Translations under genes and position numbers: made by a program | The notes under the pieces: model-generated | The model's database searches: none | Told to the model about the DNA's origin: nothing | What the model saw: the letters and a program-made list of their open reading frames with translations, nothing else | Shown here: one piece after another, positions 1-7,965 of the stretch | Position numbering within the stretch: the first letter of the stretch is position 1 | Layout: every line of letters starts with the position of its first letter | NCBI GenBank assembly: GCA_016210005.1 | Contig: JACQVA010000206.1 | Span: forward strand, 1 to 35,048 | Source of the DNA: Deltaproteobacteria bacterium | Lineage (GTDB): Bacteria > Desulfobacterota > Binatia > HRBIN30 > JACQVA1 | DNA: 35,048 nt | Direction: 5' to 3'

Positions 1-79
1 CCCCAATGTACAGCGTGCCGTTTGCAGGCCAGGATGTAAACGCAGAACTGCTTGTCCATAGCGCCCAACGCCAAACTGG

Positions 80-99
80 ATTCCCGCTTTCGCGGGAAT
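80..99. repeat. Dispersed-type palindromic repeat
   Basis: Two perfect 8-base arms (ATTCCCGC and GCGGGAAT) flank the 4-base loop TTTC, inside the longer string CTGGATTCCCGC...GCGGGAATGACGG. This string is familiar as a REP-like intergenic element scattered through many bacterial genomes. Here it lies outside any recognisable gene. It could fold as a hairpin in RNA, but it has no T-run and so is not called a terminator. Confidence 0.55.
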
Positions 100-339
100 G
101 ACGGCCATAACACCGAACCACGTTACCCACGAATTTGTCGCGCACCGCTCGGCAAGTCGTGCGCCTCGTGGGAACTTGCGGCGGCGATCTTATAAGTCTA
201 GCTCTTTCCGAGGACTTTCGGAAGATCGCCGCCGACGCGGACCGCCGCTTCGGCCGCGGGTATCGTTGCGCCGCGGGCGGCCGCGGAAGGGCGAGAAGGT
301 CGTTGGCACGGTGGCGAAGAGCGTGAAACACACCCCAGG

Positions 340-435
340 GCTCTGGGATGCGATGGCGCCAAGGCGAAGGCCAAAGGACTCACGCTACACGAGGCGATGC
401 GCCAAGCGCTGCGCGAATGGGTCGGCGCCCGCTGA
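340..435 (+). pseudogene. Possible remnant of a ribbon-helix-helix-like protein
   Basis: A frame ending in TGA at 433-435 reads AKAKGLTLHEAMRQALREWV followed by GAR. This resembles the helix-turn-helix end of small ribbon-helix-helix (CopG/antitoxin-type) proteins. No start codon with a ribosome binding site lies upstream in this frame, and the frame is closed by stops near 193-201. If it was ever a gene, only the C-terminal part survives. The resemblance is by eye only, so a chance open frame is a real alternative. Confidence 0.22.
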
Positions 436-597
436 GCGCGCCGGTCTCGGGCCCCCGGAGGTAGCAACGTAACGCCCTTTCGTTTGGCTACAGGCCGGAG
501 AGCGCATACCCGGAGAGGACTCGCACCTCTTTGTCCATGCACGCTCACACTAGGGAGCACGACCTCCGGCCGCGCTGAACTCGGCTCTGTCAATGTC

Positions 598-2196
598 TCA
601 GTTCTGAGTCGGTGCCGCCGGTGCGGCTGATGCGGGCTCGCTGGCGCGGGTTTCGAGGGTGAAGAAGAAGGTGGCGCCTTTTTCGGGCGCTCCCTCGGCC
701 CAGACGCGACCGCCGTGGCGTTGAATGATGCGCTCCACCGTGGCCAGGCCGATGCCGGTGCCCTCGAACTCGGCGACGCCGTGCAACCGCTCGAACGGCC
801 GAAACAGCTTGTGAACATAGGCCATCTCAAAGCCGGCGCCATCGTCGCGAACGAAGTAGACCGGGTGCGGTGTGCGCAAAATGGCATGGGTGCTGGCACC
901 GAACTCGATGCGTGCGGTCGGGTGCTTGCTGGTGTACTTCCAGGCATTGCCGAGCAGATTCTCCAGCACCACCCGCAGCAGCCGGGCATCGCCGTTAGCT
1001 ACGACATCCTCGGCGATCACAAAGGTCACGGCGCGTTGGGGCTCCCCCTGTTGCAGCTCGGTTGCGATTGCTTGCGCCAGCTCGCTTAGATTGACGCGCT
1101 CGCGGCGCATGGCGCGGCGCGTGACCTGGGACAGGCCCAAGAGATCATCGATCAGCTCGCCCATCCGCTGCGCCGCCACCCGCACTTGGCGCAGATAATT
1201 GCGCCCCTGCTCGTCCAACCGTTCGGCGCAGTCGGCCAACAGCAGGTGACAGTAGCCGTCGAGTCCGCGCAAGGGTTGGCGCAGATCGTGCGACACCGAG
1301 TAGCAAAAGGCTTCGAGTTCGCGGTTGCTCGCCGTCAGCTCGGCGGTGCGCTCCGCCACCCGCCGCTCGAGCTCGGCGTTGAGCGAGCGGACCTCGTCCT
1401 CCGCCCACTTGCGGTCGCTGATGTCCATGATCACGGCTTGCAGGCCTAACAGGTTCTCCCCCGATTGAATCAGGCGGCTCGAACTGTGGAGCCAGCGAAT
1501 CGCGCCGGACTTGGTCACGGCTCGAAACTCGCGCGGGCCCGGTTTGCCGGCGATCGCCACCATAAAACTTCCCATCAGCGCTTCAAGATCGGGTGGATAG
1601 ATGAAGTCCGCAAAGCGCCGCCCGACCATTTCCGACGGCTGGTAGCCGGCGGTCTGCTCGATCACCTGACTGATGTAAGTAATGACCCCGTCAGTGGTGA
1701 CCACACAGACCACCTCGTTGAGATTCTCGACCAGATCGCGGTACTTCTCTTCCGACTGCCGCAGGGCTTCTTCCGCGCGGTGGCGGGCGCGGGCGTAGCG
1801 GATGGCGCGGCCGAGGAGGTTGGCGTCGACGTGTCCCTTGACGAGAAAATCCTGCGCCCCCGCCTGCACCGCCCGGGCCGACAACGCGATGTCGTCGCTG
1901 CTGGTCAAGACGATCACGGGCAGGTGCGGCGCGGCCGCGTGCACCCGGGCGAAAGTGTCGAGCCCCCAGCTGTCGGGTAAGCCGAGATCCAGCAGGACGA
2001 GGTCAAAGGCGGCAGTCGCCAGCTGCTCGATGCCATCCTTAAGCGAGCTAGCGCCGGTCAACTGGAATGACATGTGCGGCACCCGGCGCAGCATGGCGGC
2101 GAGGAAGCGGTGATCGCTGGCGTTATCCTCGATCAACAGGAGATCGAAATGCTCGTTCTCGCCATCGGGTACTGCGGCAACTGCTTTGGCTTTCAC
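598..2196 (-). CDS. REC-PAS hybrid sensor histidine kinase
   Basis: This 532-residue soluble kinase has no membrane segment. Order of parts: an N-terminal receiver domain (about 17-135; acidic pair E23/D24, phospho-acceptor D70 in LLDLGLPD, T98, K120), a PAS domain (about 145-262), a short coiled coil (266-296), a HisKA dimerisation helix with H303 in SVSHDLRQPLRG, and an HATPase_c domain with N-box ENLLGNAWKY (412-421), DDGAGF (451-456), FRPFERLH and GTGIGL (479-484). The receiver at the front suggests it takes phosphate or signal from another kinase and senses internally through PAS. The start is inferred: GTG at 2196 has AGGTG 8 bases upstream, and GTG at 2205 is the alternative. The frame stays open further upstream but runs antisense to dodecin there. 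No response regulator gene is adjacent, so its target is unknown. Confidence 0.88.
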   Translation of the reverse strand: MKAKAVAAVPDGENEHFDLLLIEDNASDHRFLAAMLRRVPHMSFQLTGASSLKDGIEQLATAAFDLVLLDLGLPDSWGLDTFARVHAAAPHLPVIVLTSSDDIALSARAVQAGAQDFLVKGHVDANLLGRAIRYARARHRAEEALRQSEEKYRDLVENLNEVVCVVTTDGVITYISQVIEQTAGYQPSEMVGRRFADFIYPPDLEALMGSFMVAIAGKPGPREFRAVTKSGAIRWLHSSSRLIQSGENLLGLQAVIMDISDRKWAEDEVRSLNAELERRVAERTAELTASNRELEAFCYSVSHDLRQPLRGLDGYCHLLLADCAERLDEQGRNYLRQVRVAAQRMGELIDDLLGLSQVTRRAMRRERVNLSELAQAIATELQQGEPQRAVTFVIAEDVVANGDARLLRVVLENLLGNAWKYTSKHPTARIEFGASTHAILRTPHPVYFVRDDGAGFEMAYVHKLFRPFERLHGVAEFEGTGIGLATVERIIQRHGGRVWAEGAPEKGATFFFTLETRASEPASAAPAAPTQN

Positions 2197-2530
2197 TGCA
2201 ACCACACCTGTCTTCGAGTCGTTCTCATACCGATATCTAAACCCATACGCCACCGGCAACCGCGCTGCCGTTGGCGCAGCAATTCGCGTGCACAGTGAGT
2301 GCCGGCGATCACGGGCCGGCCATGGGCGAACGGCCCGACGATCACTACGGCACCGGCGCCAAGTTCGTATCGAAATGCCAGTATCTTGCCCGCCGGCCAA
2401 CGGTACGGCCCGATACACGAAAGCTGCAGGCGACTGGTCAGATGCCCGGCTTGGTGCGAACGTCGGACTGCAGTCGCCGGCTTGACTGGGCTCTGATGGT
2501 CTCGTAGCGTCGGCTCGCTGGAGGCACGGG
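2197..2530. other. Divergent intergenic region, kinase/dodecin
   Basis: This 334-base gap separates the divergent kinase and dodecin genes and presumably carries both promoters. An open plus-strand frame at 2271-2507 (78 residues) has no ribosome binding site and no family resemblance, so it is not called as a gene. The only promoter-like site noted is at 2482-2510. Confidence 0.5.
2482..2510 (+). promoter_or_regulatory. Possible sigma-70-type promoter of dodecin
   Basis: TTGACT (2482-2487) is separated by 17 bases from TAGCGT (2505-2510). The -35 box is good and the -10 box is poor (three of six). It lies 20 bases before the dodecin start codon, which is close but leaves room for the GGAGG ribosome binding site at 2520-2524. 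Confidence 0.28.
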
Positions 2531-2743
2531 ATGGTAGAGAAAACCATTGAGCTGACCGGGGCGTCGGCCAATAGTATCGAGGACGCCGTCAACATCGCTC
2601 TGGCGCGAGCGGCCGTCACCATCGACGGGATTCGCCACGTGCACATTGAAGACATCGCTGCCAGCGTTGAGAACGGCGCGGTGGCCACCTGGCGGGTGCG
2701 CATCCGCATCACCTTTGCGGTGCAGGACCGCTTGCACGAATGA
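2531..2743 (+). CDS. Dodecin, flavin-binding storage protein
   Basis: At 70 residues it has the size and layout of dodecin: a short beta strand (VEKTIELTG), the signature A-S-x-x-S-x-E-D-A before one long helix (ASANSIEDAVNIALARA), then two strands ending WRVRIRITFAV. Dodecins assemble as hollow 12-mers in the cytoplasm that bind riboflavin, FMN or FAD and buffer the flavin pool. The ATG is supported by GGAGG six bases upstream. The acyl-CoA dehydrogenase in the same stretch is an FAD enzyme, but nothing links the two directly. The MBL-fold gene begins 44 bases downstream and may be co-transcribed. Confidence 0.9.
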   Translation: MVEKTIELTGASANSIEDAVNIALARAAVTIDGIRHVHIEDIAASVENGAVATWRVRIRITFAVQDRLHE

Positions 2744-2787
2744 GCGCGGGCCCACGCGCCATGCCGCTGGCCTGAGCCCCGATAGCT

Positions 2788-3768
2788 ATGGAAGCCAAAC
2801 TCCGGGAGGTCTGGCCTGGTATCTTTCTGGTGCACCTGCCGCTGCCGATGCGGCCCACCATCGTCAACGTGTACCTGCTCCACAGTGCCGGCGAGTGGGC
2901 ACTGGTGGACACGGGGATCAATAGCAGCGACAGCATTCAGGCCTTCGAGGCGGCTGTGCGCGCCGCCGGCGGTACGCCCTCAAAGATCGGCAAGATCATC
3001 TGCACCCATCATCACCCCGATCATTTCGGTGCCTCGAAGGCGTTGAAAGAACTCACCGGCGCGCAGCTGCTCATTCATCGTGCCGAGCACGAACGCACGC
3101 GCATCTTCAACGTCTTGGACCGGCCACCTGAGACGGCGCAGTACTTCTACGCCAACGGCTTCCCGATCGACCGCTATATGAATGTACCCTCGCCGGGCGA
3201 GTTCTGGGCCGGCCTGTTCGTAGCAGCGGCCCCGGACGCGTTTCTCGAGGACGGCGATATCATCCGCGTCGGCGAGCTCGAGCTCGAAGTGATCTGGACT
3301 CCGGGGCACGCCCCCGGGCACTGTGTGCTCCACCTGCGCAAGGAGAAGCTGTTGTTCGCCGGCGACCACCTGCTGCCCAAGATCACGCCGCACGTGGGCT
3401 ATTTTCCCGGCGGACCGGAAGACCCGCTGGGTGATTTCCTCGACTCCCAGCGCAAGGTGCAACGCTGGGAGGTGTCGATGATCTTGCCGGCACACGGCGG
3501 CATTTTCACCGACCACCGCCACCGCGCCAACCAGATCATTCAGCACCACGATTACCGGCTGCGCGAGATGCTCGACTTCGTCCGGCGCGCCCCCCACACC
3601 GCCTACGAGGTCGCGATCCACGCCTTCGCGCTCGATGAGGATAGCCCGATGATGGTGCGCTTTCCGGCGACCTTCGAGACCCTCGCCCACCTCGAGCATC
3701 TGTGCCAGCGCGGCTGGGCCGAAAAAGACCTTCGCAACGATCGCATCTATTACCGCGGTCGCCGATGA
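2788..3768 (+). CDS. MBL-fold metallo-hydrolase
   Basis: This 326-residue protein belongs to the metallo-beta-lactamase superfamily. The zinc signature HxHxDH is seen as HHHPDH (residues 74-79), preceded by LVDTGIN. The later ligands lie in TPGHAPGHCVLH and in FAGDHLLP. A C-terminal helical extension after about residue 245 is typical of glyoxalase-II-like or lactonase-like members. Such enzymes hydrolyse thioesters, lactones or phosphoesters in the cytoplasm; the substrate cannot be told from the fold. There is no signal peptide. The stop overlaps the next start in an ATGA, implying translational coupling with the secreted esterase. No good ribosome binding site precedes the ATG, but the fold begins right after it. 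Confidence 0.85.
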   Translation: MEAKLREVWPGIFLVHLPLPMRPTIVNVYLLHSAGEWALVDTGINSSDSIQAFEAAVRAAGGTPSKIGKIICTHHHPDHFGASKALKELTGAQLLIHRAEHERTRIFNVLDRPPETAQYFYANGFPIDRYMNVPSPGEFWAGLFVAAAPDAFLEDGDIIRVGELELEVIWTPGHAPGHCVLHLRKEKLLFAGDHLLPKITPHVGYFPGGPEDPLGDFLDSQRKVQRWEVSMILPAHGGIFTDHRHRANQIIQHHDYRLREMLDFVRRAPHTAYEVAIHAFALDEDSPMMVRFPATFETLAHLEHLCQRGWAEKDLRNDRIYYRGRR

Positions 3769-4685
3769 AGCCCGCCGCGGCCAGTGCCGCCCTCGCGTTT
3801 CTTGTCACCGTTCTCGGCGGGCTCGCAGCCGCAGTGGCAGCCGAGGTGCCGGCGCGCCCGAGCGCAGGCTGCGCTGCACCCGCAGCCGCGAACGGCCGCC
3901 GGCTGGAGCGGACCATCGTGGTCAGCGGCGTGAGTCGGTCCTATGTCCTAGATGTCCCCGCATCCACCGAGCCGTCGCGTCCAGTACCGCTGCTGTTCGA
4001 CTTCCACGGCCTGGGGCACAGCGGCGGCGGCGTGTGGGCGGTGTCGGAGTTCCGCCAGCTGGCGGAGCGCGATGGTTTCATTACCGTCTATCCGGACGGG
4101 TTGACTGTGACTCTCAACACCGGGACGCAGCAACTCGAAGGCACCGGCTGGGAAATCGCCGCGGCCGACTCGAATCGCGACCTGAAATTCACCGCTCTGC
4201 TGCTCGATCACCTGGAGGCGACCTATTGCATCGACCGCGCCCGCGTCTTTGCCACCGGGTTTTCCAATGGCGCGTTCTTCAGTCACCTGCTCGGGTGTGT
4301 GATGGCGGATCGTTTTGCCGCGATCGCGCCGGTGAGCGGCGGGCGGGCTCCGGCAGCATGTGCGCCGTCACGCGGGGTAGCGGTGCTGATCTATCATGGC
4401 CGGCAAGACCAGCGCGTGCCGGTGCAGCATGCACGGGTTGCGCGTGATGCCTGGTTGGCGCTCAACCGCTGTCGCGAACACGCCAGCAACGGTTGCGAAG
4501 AGCATCGCCAATGCCGCGACGGCGCGGTGGTGGAGTACTGCGAGGCCGACTTTGCCCACCGTTGGCCGGCGCTGGCCACGGCCCACATCTGGGAGTTCTT
4601 TCAGGCGCACCCGCTGGCGGCGGCAGCGCGCGGGCCGCCAGCAATACTGCCCTCGACCCCGGCGGGTACCCGGGCCACGCATTGA
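3765..4685 (+). CDS. Secreted PHB-depolymerase-like esterase (LpqC type)
   Basis: This 306-residue alpha/beta hydrolase of the polyhydroxybutyrate depolymerase / feruloyl esterase family carries a clear signal peptide (residues 1-26, charged start then a hydrophobic run ending AVAAE). The oxyanion region is FDFHGLGHSGGG, the nucleophile S167 sits in GFSNGAF, the acid is probably D215 in HGRQDQRVPV, and the base is probably H265. Known members cleave short-chain polyesters or aryl esters outside the cytoplasm. Several cysteines suggest disulphides. The ATG shares bases with the stop of the MBL-fold gene, and an upstream in-frame start at 3702 would destroy the signal peptide. The C-terminal 25 residues are Ala/Pro-rich and unstructured. 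The natural substrate is unknown. Confidence 0.82.
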   Translation: MKPAAASAALAFLVTVLGGLAAAVAAEVPARPSAGCAAPAAANGRRLERTIVVSGVSRSYVLDVPASTEPSRPVPLLFDFHGLGHSGGGVWAVSEFRQLAERDGFITVYPDGLTVTLNTGTQQLEGTGWEIAAADSNRDLKFTALLLDHLEATYCIDRARVFATGFSNGAFFSHLLGCVMADRFAAIAPVSGGRAPAACAPSRGVAVLIYHGRQDQRVPVQHARVARDAWLALNRCREHASNGCEEHRQCRDGAVVEYCEADFAHRWPALATAHIWEFFQAHPLAAAARGPPAILPSTPAGTRATH

Positions 4686-4718
4686 GTCGGGGCGCCGGCT
4701 CGGTTACATAGAGCCACC

Positions 4719-6707
4719 ATGGCCATCGCGCTTGGGTCCGATTATCCGTTGCTGGCAGCCGTTGAGTCGCCGGCCGACATAAAGAAACTGGACGACGGTG
4801 GTCTGCGCGCGCTGGCCGACGAGATCCGAACCTTCATTATCGAGTCGGTAACGCGCACCGGTGGCCACCTGGGGGCCGGGCTGGGGGTGGTCGAGCTGAC
4901 GCTGGCGCTATTTGCCGAGTTCGACTTCAATCAGCACGACAAGCTGGTATGGGACGTCGGACATCAGTGCTATCCGCACAAGATCGTGACCGGCCGCGCC
5001 GCCGCGTTCGACTCCTTGCGCCAAGCGGGCGGGCTGTCCGGTTTCCCCGATCCCGCCGAGTCCGAGTTCGACACCGTCAAGACCGGCCACGGCGGGACGA
5101 GCATTTCCACCGCTGTCGGCCTGGCGCTGGCCTGGCGAGCGCACCCCGAGTGCGCCACGCGCAAGGCGGTGGCGGTGATCGGCGACGGCTCGCTGCAAGA
5201 AGGCAACGCCTACGAAGCCCTGAACCACGGCGGTACTTTCAAGGACCTCAACCTGGTGGTTGTGCTCAACGACAACAACATGAGCATCAGCCCGAGCGTC
5301 GGCGCCATGAGCGGCTACCTCTCGCGGGTGCGCAGCTCGACCTGGCTGCAAACGCGGCTGCGCACGATGCAGCGGGCCATCAAGCAGATCCCGGGCGTGG
5401 GCTCGAACCTCGAAGACGTGCTCCAGCGCTGGTATCACTCGCTGCAAGGCATCCTGCCCCAACATGCGCTGGGGATCATCTTCGAGGAGTTCGGTTTCTT
5501 CTATTACGGCCCGATCGACGGCCACGACGTCGGCGCGCTGCGGCGCGCCTTTCGCGACACCCGCTGGATGAAGCGGCCGGTGCTCATCCACGTCGTCACC
5601 ACCAAGGGGCGCGGCTACAAGGACGATGAGCCCGAGATCACCTGCTACCACGCTGCTCCCCCCAGCGCCGCCGTCACCGCCCAGATCGGCAAGGAGTACC
5701 CGGAGCAAGGCGGCCAGAGCTTCACCGCCGCCTTCGCCGAGCAGGCCATCAAGATGGCCGAGCGTGATCCGCGCCTGGTCGTGATCACGGCGGCGATGCT
5801 CGATGGCACCGGACTGACCAAGTTTCAGCAGCGCTTCCCCGAGCGCTGTTTCGACGTCGGCATGGCGGAGCAACACGCGGTGGCGATGGCCGCCGGCTTG
5901 GCCCTGGCCGGCTACTGGCCGATCTGTGCGATCTACTCCACCTTCCTCCAACGCGCCTACGACCAGGTGTTTCAGGAAGTGGCGTTGCAAAAGGCCCGCG
6001 TCCTCTTCTGTCTCGATCGTGGCGGCCTGGTCGGCTCCGATGGCGCCACCCACAACGGCGTGTTCGACATCGGCTACTTGCGCTGTCTGCCCAATTTCGC
6101 CCTGATGGCGCCGCGCGATGCCGGGGAGTTGGGTCAGATGATGGAGCTGGCCGCATCGTGGGACGGACCCGTGGCCATCCGTTTTCCGCGCGGCACCGGC
6201 GCCGCTGCGGGCGAGCGGCTGGCACACCGCCCCTTCGGCTTGGGCCAGGCCGAGCGCGTCGCCGACGGCAGCGACGGTTGCATCCTGGCTTACGGGCCGC
6301 TGACTTACACCGCCCTCGACGTGCGCCGGCGGATTCAGGAGCAAAGCGGTCAAACCTTGGCCGTGGTCAACGCCCGCTTCGTCAAGCCGCTCGATGAGCA
6401 ACTCATCCGGGAAGAGCTCGAGCGCCAGCCGGTGGTGTTCACGCTGGAAGATCACGCGCTCGCCGGCGGGTTCGGCTCAGCGGTGGCCGAGTTTGCCCTC
6501 ACGCGCCTGGAGAATTCCGCCCCTGCCGGCAGGCTGCAGCTGCTCGCCGTTCCCGACCGCTTCATCGATCATGGGGATCGCACCGAACAGTTGGCCGAGG
6601 CCGGGTTGGACATCGAGACTCTCACCAGCCGGATCAGTGCGCGGGTGGCACTGGCGTCGCCGGCGGTGCGGCCGATCAAGCGCGTCGGTCAAGCCGCTCG
6701 CCGCTGA
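4719..6707 (+). CDS. dxs: 1-deoxy-D-xylulose-5-phosphate synthase
   Basis: DXS condenses pyruvate and glyceraldehyde 3-phosphate to DXP, the first step of the MEP isoprenoid pathway, using thiamine diphosphate. The 662-residue length is normal. Motifs: TRTGGHLGAGLG (near 46-57), WDVGHQCYPHKI, the ThDP-binding GDGSLQEGNAYEALNH with LNDNNMSIS, FYYGPIDGHD, KGRGY...YHAA (conserved His), the catalytic Glu in FDVGMAEQHAV, and YSTFLQRAYDQV. The N-terminal MAIALGSDYPLL aligns with normal DXS beginnings, supporting ATG 4719 although the ribosome binding site is weak. No other MEP gene is nearby. It sits 33 bases after the esterase and 58 before an acyl-CoA dehydrogenase, so it may be transcribed with the fatty-acid-type genes. 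Confidence 0.95.
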   Translation: MAIALGSDYPLLAAVESPADIKKLDDGGLRALADEIRTFIIESVTRTGGHLGAGLGVVELTLALFAEFDFNQHDKLVWDVGHQCYPHKIVTGRAAAFDSLRQAGGLSGFPDPAESEFDTVKTGHGGTSISTAVGLALAWRAHPECATRKAVAVIGDGSLQEGNAYEALNHGGTFKDLNLVVVLNDNNMSISPSVGAMSGYLSRVRSSTWLQTRLRTMQRAIKQIPGVGSNLEDVLQRWYHSLQGILPQHALGIIFEEFGFFYYGPIDGHDVGALRRAFRDTRWMKRPVLIHVVTTKGRGYKDDEPEITCYHAAPPSAAVTAQIGKEYPEQGGQSFTAAFAEQAIKMAERDPRLVVITAAMLDGTGLTKFQQRFPERCFDVGMAEQHAVAMAAGLALAGYWPICAIYSTFLQRAYDQVFQEVALQKARVLFCLDRGGLVGSDGATHNGVFDIGYLRCLPNFALMAPRDAGELGQMMELAASWDGPVAIRFPRGTGAAAGERLAHRPFGLGQAERVADGSDGCILAYGPLTYTALDVRRRIQEQSGQTLAVVNARFVKPLDEQLIREELERQPVVFTLEDHALAGGFGSAVAEFALTRLENSAPAGRLQLLAVPDRFIDHGDRTEQLAEAGLDIETLTSRISARVALASPAVRPIKRVGQAARR

Positions 6708-6765
6708 GCACCGGCGCAGAAATTCCGCCCGTCGCTCGCGCCGGCAAAGAAAGCAGGAAAGCTCG

Positions 6766-7926
6766 ATGGATTTCCAGCTGAGCGAAGAACAGCGAGCACT
6801 GCAAGCAACGGTGCGCGAGTTGGCCGACCGGGAGCTCGCCCCCTTGGCCGCGCTGTGGGATCGCCAGGCGCGTGTGCCGCAAGCGCACGAGCTCGCTGCG
6901 CTGCTCAAAATGGGGTTGCACGGCATGTGCCTGCCTTCGCGCTACGGCGGTGGCGACCAGGACCTGCTGTCAGCGATCCTGGTGATCGAGCAGCTCGCGC
7001 GGGTCTCGCCGCTATGCGCCGCCGGCGTCTTCGAGTCGAACGTGGGACCGGTGCGCGTGATCGAGAAGTTCGGCACCGAGGAGCAAAAGCAGCGATTCCT
7101 GCCCGCGGTTTGCCGGGGCGAGATGCAGATCAGCGTCGGCATGACCGAGGCCGAAGCTGGTAGCGCGCTGACCAGCCTGCGGACCAAGGCCGAGAAGGCC
7201 GGCGGCGGCTGGGTTTTGAATGGCCGCAAGTGTTTCTGTACCGGCGGCGGTCATAGCGAGGCTTACCTGGTCTATTGCCGCTTCGGTGACGTGCCGGGCG
7301 CCAGAGGCATCGGGGCGATCGTTGTCGACAAAGACACCCCCGGCTTCAGTTTCGGCAAGCAGGAGCATTTCCTGGGGTTTCGCGGTTTCCCTTCTTGTGA
7401 CCTTATCTTCGAGGACTGTTTCGTTCCCGCACACAATCTAGTGGTCGAGCCGGGCGGCTTTGCCGGGTTGATGCAGTGCTTCGACATCGAGCGCTGCGGC
7501 AATGCCACCATGGCGCTCGGCATCGCCACCGGCGCACTCGAGTATGCCACCCAATACGCCTTGCAGCGTCACACCTTCAGCCGGCCCATCTGCGAGCGGC
7601 AGGCGATTCAGCTGATGATCGCCGACATGGCCACCCGCGTCGAGGCGGCGCGCTTGTTGGTCTACCGCGCGGCGGTGAGCGCTGCCGGCGGCTTCCCCTC
7701 GGTCCAGCAGACCTCGATGGCCAAGGTCTTCGCCAACGAGACCGCCAAGGCGGTAACCGATATGGCGCTCGAAATCCTCGGCGGGTATGGTTACAGCACC
7801 GAGTACCCGGTGGAGCGTATGCTGCGCGACAGCCGCGGCTGGCCCGTCGCCGGGGGCACGCTGCAAATCCAGAAGATCATCATCGCCGCCACCGTATTCG
7901 GGCGGCCTTTCGATCAGCGCAAGTAG
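6766..7926 (+). CDS. Acyl-CoA dehydrogenase, LCAD/IVD-type catalytic Glu
   Basis: This 386-residue FAD enzyme has the full acyl-CoA dehydrogenase fold: a helical N domain (DFQLSEEQRALQ), the middle beta domain (MTEAEAGSALTSL and the WVLNGRKCFCTGG region) and a C-terminal helical domain with RHTFSRPICERQAIQ and EILGGYGYSTEYPVER. It oxidises an acyl-CoA to the 2-enoyl-CoA and passes electrons to ETF. The MCAD-type base position (Glu in YEGT) is Gly here (G363 in AGGT), while E242 in FDIERCG occupies the site used by long-chain and isovaleryl-CoA dehydrogenases. That swap is known in those families and indicates an active enzyme, perhaps with long or branched substrates. AGGA lies upstream of the ATG. 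It leads the ligase/GRE/dehalogenase block; no ETF gene is nearby. Confidence 0.93.
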   Translation: MDFQLSEEQRALQATVRELADRELAPLAALWDRQARVPQAHELAALLKMGLHGMCLPSRYGGGDQDLLSAILVIEQLARVSPLCAAGVFESNVGPVRVIEKFGTEEQKQRFLPAVCRGEMQISVGMTEAEAGSALTSLRTKAEKAGGGWVLNGRKCFCTGGGHSEAYLVYCRFGDVPGARGIGAIVVDKDTPGFSFGKQEHFLGFRGFPSCDLIFEDCFVPAHNLVVEPGGFAGLMQCFDIERCGNATMALGIATGALEYATQYALQRHTFSRPICERQAIQLMIADMATRVEAARLLVYRAAVSAAGGFPSVQQTSMAKVFANETAKAVTDMALEILGGYGYSTEYPVERMLRDSRGWPVAGGTLQIQKIIIAATVFGRPFDQRK

Positions 7927-7965
7927 TGTCAGGGGGCGGGGCGCCGAGCGGGCGGAGGGAATCGC

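Larger units (their letters stand above)
1..597. other. Gene-poor stretch at the window edge
   Basis: No convincing complete gene is seen here. Open frames on both strands lack ribosome binding sites and family-like sequence, and the long minus-strand frame running from 989 into this stretch overlaps the kinase gene in another frame. The only items worth naming are a short palindrome at 80-99 and a possible remnant of a small DNA-binding protein ending at 435. A tRNA T-arm-like hairpin near 514-530 has no tRNA body around it. Confidence 0.6.

Noticed and set aside
98-472. 124-codon plus-strand open frame
   Set aside because: Arg/Pro-rich translation without a ribosome binding site or family pattern; typical of chance frames in GC-rich DNA.
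508-540. tRNA-like T-arm on the minus strand (AGAGG-TGCGAGT-CCTCT)
   Set aside because: No matching acceptor, D-arm or anticodon arm can be found on either side, and the loop lacks the TTC start.
2271-2507. 78-codon frame between the kinase and dodecin
   Set aside because: No ribosome binding site, no recognisable domain, and it would end inside the likely dodecin promoter.
2197-2883. N-terminal extension of the kinase frame to 761 residues
   Set aside because: The extra 229 residues run antisense to dodecin and have no domain features; GTG 2196 has a ribosome binding site just before the receiver domain.
4908-6455. 515-codon minus-strand frame under dxs
   Set aside because: It is wholly antisense to a clear DXS gene, and its Leu/Gly/His/Arg-rich translation has no family motifs.
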